A DNA stretch of 28,308 nucleotides, taken from a virus. Below, in pieces: positions 23,284 through 28,308 of this stretch. The stretch is taken from positions 1 through 28,308 of IMG/VR virus record IMGVR_UViG_3300040751_000568. One strand, 5' to 3'. The position numbers and the translations under genes are program-made. Within the stretch, counting starts at the first letter, position 1. The number at the start of each line of letters is the position of its first letter. Below the pieces are notes generated by a model, which was given only the letters and a program-made list of their open reading frames with translations, made no database searches and was not told the DNA's origin.

Positions 23284-24385
23284 TTTTTGGGGAATTGGCT
23301 CTAAAAACATACACGGAGAAGAATTTACTGGGTATGAGTCAGTTTATAGCCAATTAGACAAATTTGATAAGCCTGCCTTCAATCGAGACCCCGAAGGCAC
23401 AATATCTAGTGTTTTTGACATCTATCGTTCAATAAATCTAGTGCCTATTATCTATTTCACAGAAAGAGGTGTCTTAAGAGCCATTCGTGACTTTAAAGAC
23501 AGTAGCTATAATACTGTGAACAATAGTCGAATTAATCTAGGAAACAATAAAGGACAGCCGTTAAGCCGTTTTCTTTTTCCTAATATGATGACTGCCGAGC
23601 CTAAAGGCAGAGGTTCAAATAGTTTGCGTGATAGATTTTTTGATGATAAGAAATTAAAAAGAGCAATACGCATTTGCTATGAAATGCGAGAAGGTAATAA
23701 TCTTGTATATCCTACAGCAGTGCGTAGAGCTCTTGAACTTGTTACTGGAGAAAACATACAAAACTTCAAGCCACAGAATGCCCGTGCTATTGTAGAACAT
23801 TTATGCCCTGTAATTTGGGGCAATGTATATGACTACAGTTGCGGATATGGTGGCAGATTGCTTGGTATAGGTTCAAGCAATATGAAATATAATTATATAG
23901 GTGTTGACCCTAATACTGAAACAGTAAAATATTTAAATTATTATAATGAATGTATCGAAGAAGCAGTTGGTGTAAAAGGTGTTATACATTGTGATGTTAG
24001 TGAAAACTTTCAACCAACAGATATAGATTTAGCATTTAGTTCACCACCTTACTTTAATTTGGAGAAATACACTGATGAAGATACACAATGTATGGTACGA
24101 TATAAAACACTTGAAGAATGGTTTAATGGCTATGTTGAACCAACTATGCAAAACATCTATAATGGACTTAATAGCGAAGGACTTTTCGCTACTAATATCG
24201 CCGACTACAAAAGTTACGGAAACAAAGAATATAAAGTCGTCGAAGATTGGATCAAGACAGCTGAAAGAATAGGCTTTAAGCATGTGTCAACAATTAAGAT
24301 GATGCTGAACACTCGCCCAGGTGTAGGCAATCAAAAACTTGCCGGTAGAGAAAAATACGAAGGTGTATATGTCTTTAAGAAGTGA
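23258..24385 (+). CDS. DNA methyltransferase (SPPY type, N4-C or N6-A)
   Basis: A 375-aa protein with the SAM-binding motif I (DYSCGYGGRL, 192-201) followed by the catalytic motif IV SSPPY (261-265), the order of class gamma or alpha amino-methyltransferases. S-PP-Y favours N4-cytosine, but N6-adenine is possible. The first 180 residues precede the methyltransferase fold and may recognise DNA (IYFTERGVLRAIRDFKDS). No restriction endonuclease gene is near, so it is probably an orphan protecting phage DNA or modifying it for regulation. It starts at ATG 23258, overlapping thyX by 26 bases, without a clear ribosome site, so translation probably depends on coupling. Its stop leads straight into a terminator. 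Confidence 0.83.
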   Translation: MSVIQEIHNFWGIGSKNIHGEEFTGYESVYSQLDKFDKPAFNRDPEGTISSVFDIYRSINLVPIIYFTERGVLRAIRDFKDSSYNTVNNSRINLGNNKGQPLSRFLFPNMMTAEPKGRGSNSLRDRFFDDKKLKRAIRICYEMREGNNLVYPTAVRRALELVTGENIQNFKPQNARAIVEHLCPVIWGNVYDYSCGYGGRLLGIGSSNMKYNYIGVDPNTETVKYLNYYNECIEEAVGVKGVIHCDVSENFQPTDIDLAFSSPPYFNLEKYTDEDTQCMVRYKTLEEWFNGYVEPTMQNIYNGLNSEGLFATNIADYKSYGNKEYKVVEDWIKTAERIGFKHVSTIKMMLNTRPGVGNQKLAGREKYEGVYVFKK

Positions 24386-24404
24386 AAAGGGCCGAAGCCC
24401 TTTT
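24385..24404. terminator. Bidirectional intrinsic terminator, UUCG tetraloop on the minus strand
   Basis: AAAAGGGC (24385-24392), loop CGAA, GCCCTTTT (24397-24404), a perfect 8-bp stem whose flanking A and T runs give a U-tract on both strands. On the minus strand the loop reads TTCG closed by C-G, a very stable tetraloop. It fills the gap between the stops of the methyltransferase and phoH genes. Confidence 0.88.
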
Positions 24405-24405
24405 C

Positions 24406-25128
24406 TTATTCGTCTCCATAAATTTGTAATACTTCCTTAACTGCTTCGTGCCTTTCAATGTCTCCTTGTGCAAAACGGACTATGTCCAAACGGGTGTGAT
24501 CTTGTGCTTGTAATCTTTGAACAAAGCGTATTAGGCCATTATCACTGATTCGATCTGCTTGTGCAAGATCTCCTGTAACAGCCATTCTTGAACCTTCGCC
24601 TAATCTAGTAAGCAACATTTTCATCTGGTTTTCAGTAGCATTTTGCATTTCGTCTGCAAGTATGAAACTTTGCTTAAATGTACGACCGCGCATATACGCA
24701 AGAGGTGCTATTTCAATAATGCCTTCATCTATCATATCTGATATTTGTTTAGCATTAAAATAGTCTCTTAGGACATCAAATATAGGTCTTGTCCATGGTG
24801 CCATTTTTTGTTCTAGTGTGCCTGGTAAGAATCCTAAATCTTCATCTACTGACACTGCTGGCCTTGTTACAATTATCTTATCTACTTGTCCTTCTTTGAA
24901 CATCTTTACAGCCACCTGCACCGCAAGCAGTGTTTTACCGGTTCCCGCTGGACCAACACCGAAGACTATGTCTTTCTTCGGATCCAACAGTTTTAGCATG
25001 TATGTTTCTTGATTTTTATTTCTTGGAAGGATAGTTACTTGATTTTGTTTTTTAAAGTTATTGAAATCAACTACATTTTCGTAGTTGCTTGGTTGTCTCT
25101 GTTTACGAGACGCTCTTTTTGCACCCAT
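24406..25128 (-). CDS. phoH: PhoH-like ATPase
   Basis: A 240-aa P-loop ATPase of the PhoH family, often found in marine phages and linked to phosphate starvation and RNA metabolism (known for the family; exact role uncertain). Walker A GPAGTGKT (59-66), the conserved VTRPAVSVDEDLGFLPG (87-103), Walker B FILADEMQNAT (155-165), and MAVTGDLAQAD (182-192). The start at 25128 is chosen for its perfect ribosome site AAGGAGG (25140-25134 on the minus strand); an upstream ATG at 25170 would add 14 residues and overlap a hairpin. Alone on this strand here, with its own upstream region of about 130 bases and a terminator shared with the methyltransferase gene. Confidence 0.95.
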   Translation of the reverse strand: MGAKRASRKQRQPSNYENVVDFNNFKKQNQVTILPRNKNQETYMLKLLDPKKDIVFGVGPAGTGKTLLAVQVAVKMFKEGQVDKIIVTRPAVSVDEDLGFLPGTLEQKMAPWTRPIFDVLRDYFNAKQISDMIDEGIIEIAPLAYMRGRTFKQSFILADEMQNATENQMKMLLTRLGEGSRMAVTGDLAQADRISDNGLIRFVQRLQAQDHTRLDIVRFAQGDIERHEAVKEVLQIYGDE

Positions 25129-25170
25129 TAAGTCCTCCTTACATGGATAATATATGTAGGACAGTGCCAA

Positions 25171-25184
25171 AGGGCTTGTGCCCT
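25171..25184. other. Hairpin in the phoH upstream region
   Basis: A 5-bp perfect stem AGGGC / GCCCT around a four-base loop (TTGT on the plus strand, ACAA on the minus strand), about 40 bases before the phoH start and transcribed if the candidate minus promoter is used. It has no T-tract, so it is not a clear terminator. It may be a 5' leader structure that stabilises the mRNA or controls it. Confidence 0.35.
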
Positions 25185-25187
25185 ACA

Positions 25188-25216
25188 AAAGTATTTACCA
25201 TCTAAGGCATCGTCAA
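25188..25216 (-). promoter_or_regulatory. Candidate phoH promoter (minus strand)
   Basis: On the minus strand TTGACG (25216-25211) and TACTTT (25193-25188) are separated by 17 bases. The -35 is good, the -10 weak (three of six). Position fits phoH with a leader of about 55 bases holding the hairpin at 25171-25184. Confidence 0.35.
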
Positions 25217-25241
25217 AAGCACTTTGTTATTGATTATTTGC

Positions 25242-25249
25242 GATAAATA
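25242..25249 (+). promoter_or_regulatory. Late promoter before the 25275 gene pair
   Basis: GATAAATA starts 33 bases before the ATG at 25275 and faces away from phoH. It probably drives the two genes that follow and perhaps the lysis module. Confidence 0.65.
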
Positions 25250-25274
25250 ACTATAACAAGTTTTGGAATTTAAA

Positions 25275-25856
25275 ATGCACGACATATATGATATAATAAA
25301 AAATGTAGAAGGCATATACGAAAGCACAACTGCTTTTCAAGTATTAAAAGACTTTGAAAGAGTACTGGATGAGCTAGATTTATATGTTTATAAAAATTGG
25401 GAAGATGGCGAATTAGCTGAAGGTCCTAATATAGATAGACATTGGATAACATGTAAATTCTTTTGGCCAAGAGCTAAAATGCCTGACCCAATGGGCGGCA
25501 AAAGACTTCTAGATTATGATTGCAAAGTTAGCTATCAAAAAGCATATTTGACACAGCCAAGAAAAATTCGTAAACCTGGAGATATTCGTCCCGGAACTAG
25601 AAAAGGTAAACTTGATAGACATCCTATTTGGATTGTTGAAATCATGATGCCAAAAAAATTAGTTGCAGAAATATACGGATCCTATGCAGACATGAAAGAC
25701 TTGGTTTCAGAACCAGCTCAAGAAACAACTCAAGCGCAACCGGGGGCGCAACCAGCTGATGCAGCAGTAGCCGGAACAGCGGCGCCAGCACCAGCAGGCG
25801 GAGCAGAAGCACCAGCAGGCGGAGCAGAAGCACCAGCAGGTGGTGGGACAATATAA
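25275..25856 (+). CDS. Phage protein of unknown function with Ala/Pro/Gly repeat tail
   Basis: A 193-aa protein. I use ATG 25275 rather than TTG 25263 because a GGAA ribosome element (25265-25268) precedes it. The first 140 residues are globular (DIIKNVEGIYESTTAFQVL, then WEDGELAEGPNIDRHWITC, then RRHPIWIVEIMMPK-type ending at KLDRHPIWIVEIMMPK). The last 45 residues are a low-complexity, glutamine-, alanine- and proline-rich tail ending in tandem APAGGAE repeats. The tail is strikingly GC-rich compared with the rest. It is coupled to the next gene by a one-base overlap. It sits between a late promoter and the lysis genes, so it is probably a late, perhaps virion protein. I do not recognise a function. 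Confidence 0.7.
   Translation: MHDIYDIIKNVEGIYESTTAFQVLKDFERVLDELDLYVYKNWEDGELAEGPNIDRHWITCKFFWPRAKMPDPMGGKRLLDYDCKVSYQKAYLTQPRKIRKPGDIRPGTRKGKLDRHPIWIVEIMMPKKLVAEIYGSYADMKDLVSEPAQETTQAQPGAQPADAAVAGTAAPAPAGGAEAPAGGAEAPAGGGTI
25788..25850 (+). repeat. 21-bp tandem repeat coding for APAGGAE
   Basis: Three units of 21 bp (25788-25808, 25809-25829, 25830-25850); the first two are identical and the third diverges in its second half. GC-rich in an AT-rich genome. In-frame changes in copy number would vary the tail length without a frameshift. Confidence 0.85.
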
Positions 25857-26572
25857 TGGGACTTAGAGAACACGATTTAAAACATATGATTTATGATATT
25901 TTTGAAGTTGATTCATATGCTTCAAAAATGGGCGAAGACTCAGACATTGTAACTATAAGTTTTAGCCTTAGAGACAAAGCACCAGCAGACGATCTTGTTA
26001 AATTTTTAGAAGGTGGATATAGTTTCATACTTGATGCTGATGCAACACCCGGTGAACAATCAGATGGTACATACAAAGTATTTGTAGAACTAGAAAGAAA
26101 CAGACACATACACGAAAACATTTTTGAAATACTAGACGGCGTTAAGAAAATTGGTGGCTTAAACGATTTAAAGTTTAGGTACTATAAGAACTTTAAGAGC
26201 AGAGATGCTACTATGGAAAATCTAGACAGTTTTATTCCTAAAGATCCAAATAACTACGGCTTAATAAAAAATGAAACAACAATGGAAAATTACAAAAACT
26301 TTTTCAATAACAGTTATTTAGAAAGTGTTGATATGCTTGAAAATAAATTGTTTATTAAAAAAGCCTATGCGGATACTTTAGTATTTGAATTCATAGAGTT
26401 CGGAAGTAAAAAGGAAATACTAGAAAGTATAGATGGCAAATTTGACTTAATGGAAAGTTATCCAGAGATACTCTTTTTAACTAAGTATATCGGTGACTAT
26501 AATATAAGTAAGTACGGAGACAAGCTAATCTTCGAAAATGAGGGCAAAGCCCTTGTAGTTAAAAGGACCTAA
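25856..26572 (+). CDS. Conserved phage protein of unknown function (238 aa)
   Basis: Starts with ATG 25856, whose A is the last base of the upstream stop codon. The protein is alpha/beta, acidic and soluble, beginning GLREHDLKHMIYDIFEVDSY, with FVELERNRHIHENIFEILDG near residue 80 and a C-terminal domain (ESVDMLENKLFIKKAYADTL, then LLFLTKYIGDYNISKYGD-like ending). There is no cysteine cluster, P-loop or membrane segment. The late unit, the coupling to the repeat-tailed protein and the position before the endolysin suggest a late structural or assembly role; no function can be given. Confidence 0.65.
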   Translation: MGLREHDLKHMIYDIFEVDSYASKMGEDSDIVTISFSLRDKAPADDLVKFLEGGYSFILDADATPGEQSDGTYKVFVELERNRHIHENIFEILDGVKKIGGLNDLKFRYYKNFKSRDATMENLDSFIPKDPNNYGLIKNETTMENYKNFFNNSYLESVDMLENKLFIKKAYADTLVFEFIEFGSKKEILESIDGKFDLMESYPEILFLTKYIGDYNISKYGDKLIFENEGKALVVKRT

Positions 26573-26575
26573 AAT

Positions 26576-27442
26576 ATGAGCTTTGAATTTGATTTCACAA
26601 AAGAACATCTCGCCGAGATTATTTCCGCAGATGCAGATGACTGGTATGACGCACTATGCAAACTACTACCCAAGTATGGAATTACTACAGAACGCAGAGT
26701 TGCACACTTTCTTAGTCAGTGCGCTCACGAATCAGCAGGCTTTAAACGCCTAGAAGAAAATCTAAACTATTCAGCAAAAGCACTTCGTGCTGTGTTTGGT
26801 CGTTACTTCGGTGATAGTCCAAAAGCAGATGCAGACGAATATGCTCGCAATCCAGAAATGATTGCTAATCGTGTTTACAACGATGAATATCGTAAGTATA
26901 AGATGGGCAACACACAAGAAGGTGACGGTTGGAGATTCCGCGGTCGCGGATTGAAGCAACTTACAGGGCGTGACAACTATACACGCTTTGGTAAAACTAT
27001 TGATTTAACAGCAGAAGAAGCCGCAGAATATGTAGCAACTCCTGCAGGTGCTATTGAGAGTGCTTGTTGGTTCTGGGACGCAAACAATCTAAATGAAATT
27101 GCTGATACAGACAATGTTGTAAAAATGACTAAAAAGATCAATGGTGGAAACATTGGTCTAGAAGATCGTCAAAAGCGTTACAAACATGCACTACAAGTAC
27201 TGGGCATGAGTGCTGAAGACCTAGGCGAAGACGAAGGACACATTGATGTAGATGATATCGGTGTACTACGCAAAGGTTGTAAAGGCGAAGGTGTCAAGAT
27301 GATGCAAGAAGCATTAGGTATTGGTGCTGACGGAGACTTTGGTCCAGGTACAGAAAGAGCATTGAAAGAGTGGCAAGCAAGTAATGGGTTAGTTGCTGAT
27401 GGTATTGCTGGTCCTTCTACTCTTGGAAAACTTTTGGGATAA
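26576..27442 (+). CDS. Endolysin: GH19 chitinase-like with C-terminal peptidoglycan-binding domain
   Basis: A 288-aa endolysin. Residues about 8-205 are a GH19 (chitinase/lysozyme-like) catalytic domain: HFLSQCAHESAGF (44-56) with the likely catalytic Glu52, NYSAKALRAVFGRYF (64-78), GDGWRFRGRGLKQLTGRDNY (117-136) and the RQKRYKHALQ (198-207) ending. A linker of about 20 acidic residues (SAEDLGEDEGHIDVDDIG) leads to a peptidoglycan-binding (PG_binding_1) domain (231-288) with LRKGCKGEGVKMMQEAL and DGDFGPGTERALKEWQ. It cleaves the cell wall glycan strands at lysis. There is no signal peptide, so it needs a holin to reach the wall. A weak AAAGGACC ribosome site precedes ATG 26576. Confidence 0.9.
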   Translation: MSFEFDFTKEHLAEIISADADDWYDALCKLLPKYGITTERRVAHFLSQCAHESAGFKRLEENLNYSAKALRAVFGRYFGDSPKADADEYARNPEMIANRVYNDEYRKYKMGNTQEGDGWRFRGRGLKQLTGRDNYTRFGKTIDLTAEEAAEYVATPAGAIESACWFWDANNLNEIADTDNVVKMTKKINGGNIGLEDRQKRYKHALQVLGMSAEDLGEDEGHIDVDDIGVLRKGCKGEGVKMMQEALGIGADGDFGPGTERALKEWQASNGLVADGIAGPSTLGKLLG

Positions 27443-27450
27443 CTATTAGT

Positions 27451-27876
27451 ATGTTTAGTTCAATTAGAATTGCTATGATACTTGTGTTGCTTGCTGGAGC
27501 AGGTGGTGCATTTATGTATGTAAAAAAGTTACAGAGTGACTTAGAAACTGCAAGAGCAAATGTAGCAAAAATGGAAATTGCTGTACAAACAAGTGAACAA
27601 AGTTTAAAACTTGAAAGAGCAGAAACTGCGAGACTAGGCGAACTAAACAACCAACTGAGTTCAGATTTACAAAAAGCAGAGCAGTACGGAGACGAACTTC
27701 GTGCTACTCTACAGAAACATAACTTAACACACTTGGCAAATAAAAAGCCAGGGTTAATTGAAAAGAGGATGCAAGATGCGACTAATAAGTTATGGGATGA
27801 TCTTGAGTCTATCACTACTGTTCCTTCAGGGGTGCAGTCTACTGACTCCGGAACCCAAGATAATAACAGTAACTAA
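27451..27876 (+). CDS. Inner-membrane spanin (Rz-like)
   Basis: A 141-aa protein with one N-terminal membrane helix (about residues 5-24, IAMILVLLAGAGGAFMYV) followed by a long periplasmic coiled-coil (KKLQSDLETARANVAKMEI onward, to near residue 95) and a conserved-looking end HLANKKPGLIEKRMQDATNK. This is the layout of i-spanins, which with the lipoprotein partner fuse inner and outer membranes in the last step of lysis. It follows the endolysin by 8 bases and overlaps the o-spanin gene by 101 bases in another frame, the classical Rz/Rz1 arrangement. No clear ribosome site is visible. Confidence 0.85.
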   Translation: MFSSIRIAMILVLLAGAGGAFMYVKKLQSDLETARANVAKMEIAVQTSEQSLKLERAETARLGELNNQLSSDLQKAEQYGDELRATLQKHNLTHLANKKPGLIEKRMQDATNKLWDDLESITTVPSGVQSTDSGTQDNNSN

Positions 27877-28159
27877 TACAGTAAAAACCACTGTACCAAT
27901 AGTTGCTCATCCTAAGCCTGTGCGACTTAACGATGTCAAAATCTATGTAGTTTCGCGTGAAGAAAACTACGAAGAATTTATCAAAGAATTCGAAGCCAAA
28001 AACGGCGGCGATGCCTACATCGCTATATCAGTAAAAGACTACGAAAATCTTTCACTTAACTTTGCTGAACTAAGACGCTATATCGAACAGCAAAAACAAA
28101 TCATTCTTTACTACGAAGAAGCAGTTAAGCCAGCAGAAGAAACTCCAGAATCAGAATAA
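27776..28159 (+). CDS. Outer-membrane spanin lipoprotein (Rz1-like)
   Basis: A 127-aa lipoprotein. I take ATG 27776, behind AGAGG (27764-27768), not the upstream TTG at 27758. The N-terminus is a signal peptide ending in a lipobox, LQGC, with Cys20 as lipidation site (Gln at -2 is less usual). The mature part runs through LTPEPKIITVTNTVKTTVP, a VRLNDVKIYVV strand and AELRRYIEQQKQIILYYEEA. The gene begins inside the i-spanin gene (101-base overlap, different frame) and outlasts it. The mature chain is longer than lambda Rz1. It pairs with the i-spanin across the periplasm. The host is therefore Gram-negative. Confidence 0.85.
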   Translation: MRLISYGMILSLSLLFLQGCSLLTPEPKIITVTNTVKTTVPIVAHPKPVRLNDVKIYVVSREENYEEFIKEFEAKNGGDAYIAISVKDYENLSLNFAELRRYIEQQKQIILYYEEAVKPAEETPESE

Positions 28160-28162
28160 ATA
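28155..28162 (+). promoter_or_regulatory. Late promoter before the membrane protein at the window end
   Basis: AATAAATA, one base from the GATAAATA/TATAAATA forms, overlaps the stop of the o-spanin gene and starts 32 bases before the next ATG, with GAGAGG (28174-28179) as ribosome site. Confidence 0.55.
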
Positions 28163-28186
28163 CACATAGTAACGAGAGGGGTTATT

Positions 28187-28308
28187 ATGTGGGAAATGAT
28201 ACAACAGATGGCGGGCGACCGTCTTTGGATTTACACTAGCATTGCAGGCTCACTACTAGGTGCCGCATTTTTATTCTGGTTTAAAGACACTAGAATGGCA
28301 ACATGGGG
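28187..28308 (+). CDS. Partial membrane protein at window edge (candidate holin)
   Basis: Runs off the window after 40 codons. The visible part begins MWEMIQQMAGDRLWIYTSI and continues with AGSLLGAAFLFWFKDTRMA, one membrane helix of about 18 residues (14-32) followed by a basic turn. It is placed right after endolysin and spanins under its own late promoter, where a holin would be expected, and the endolysin has no export signal of its own. The family is not recognised, and the rest of the sequence is needed to count helices. Could also be a virion or unrelated membrane protein. Confidence 0.5.
   Translation, partial: MWEMIQQMAGDRLWIYTSIAGSLLGAAFLFWFKDTRMATW

Noticed and set aside
24041-24283. 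Frames inside the methyltransferase gene on both strands.
   Set aside because: No start signals and no protein-like content; the methyltransferase frame holds the SSPPY motif nearby.
25129-25170. Longer phoH start at 25170.
   Set aside because: It has no ribosome site, whereas ATG 25128 has a perfect AAGGAGG, and the extra 14 residues are not PhoH-like.
27758-27775. TTG start at 27758 for the o-spanin.
   Set aside because: It would put a basic hexapeptide before the signal peptide; ATG 27776 has a well-placed AGAGG.
1-28308. tRNA genes, CRISPR arrays, insertion sequences or attachment sites.
   Set aside because: No cloverleaf-like segment, regular spaced direct repeats, transposase, integrase or terminal inverted repeats were noticed by eye; a tRNA scan would settle the first.

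Overview
The window reads as part of the genome of a large, strictly lytic, T4-like marine myovirus. The evidence is a set of T4-type replication genes (clamp-loader ATPase gp44, DexA-like exonuclease, gp31-like co-chaperonin), marine-phage auxiliary genes (phoH, mazG, thyX, an IscA/SufA-type Fe-S carrier), T4-type late promoters (NATAAATA) placed 26-33 bases before start codons, and a tail-fibre locus. The DNA is AT-rich and gene-dense, with no gap above about 150 bases. No tRNA, integrase, IS element or CRISPR array was seen. The host cannot be read directly. A bacterial 7Fe ferredoxin instead of the plant-type ferredoxin of cyanophages, and no photosynthesis gene in view, fit a heterotrophic marine proteobacterium (inference).

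Layout. 1-2 kb: a DxD glycosyltransferase, then a UV damage endonuclease (uvsE) under a consensus sigma-70 promoter. 1.9-2.9 kb: a short late unit (56-aa protein, eukaryote-type Cu/Zn superoxide dismutase, 55-aa membrane protein), apparently started by a late promoter inside uvsE and ended by a hairpin with a T-tract lying inside a convergent zinc-ribbon gene. 3.1-17.3 kb: a late structural block with an Fe-S carrier, a giant 2747-aa fibre/adhesin, three further fibre proteins sharing N-terminal or internal modules, an 849-aa Ig-repeat protein and a last small fibre-like protein. 17.3-20.6 kb: small conserved genes, a DnaE-like fragment without catalytic aspartates, a gp31 co-chaperonin, MazG, a seven-helix Bax-inhibitor-1 family protein and a HAD phosphatase. 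20.6-24.4 kb: from a second consensus sigma-70 promoter, a tightly overlapped operon dexA - gp44 - 7Fe ferredoxin - small coiled protein - thyX - DNA methyltransferase, closed by a bidirectional terminator shared with phoH on the other strand. 25.2 kb to the end: two conserved phage proteins of unknown role, then a lysis module with a GH19 endolysin with peptidoglycan-binding domain, overlapping inner- and outer-membrane spanin genes, and a truncated membrane protein that may be the holin.

Together the genes cover host takeover and nucleotide supply (MazG, ThyX, HAD, DexA), DNA repair and stress defence (UvsE, SOD), Fe-S/redox support (A-type carrier, ferredoxin), host attachment and lysis. 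The points most worth a second look are the eukaryote-type SOD with its own apparent late transcription unit, the DnaE fragment, the BI-1 protein with a changed acidic residue, the ferredoxin inside the replication/thymidylate operon, and an exact 69-bp coding module repeated between fibre genes.
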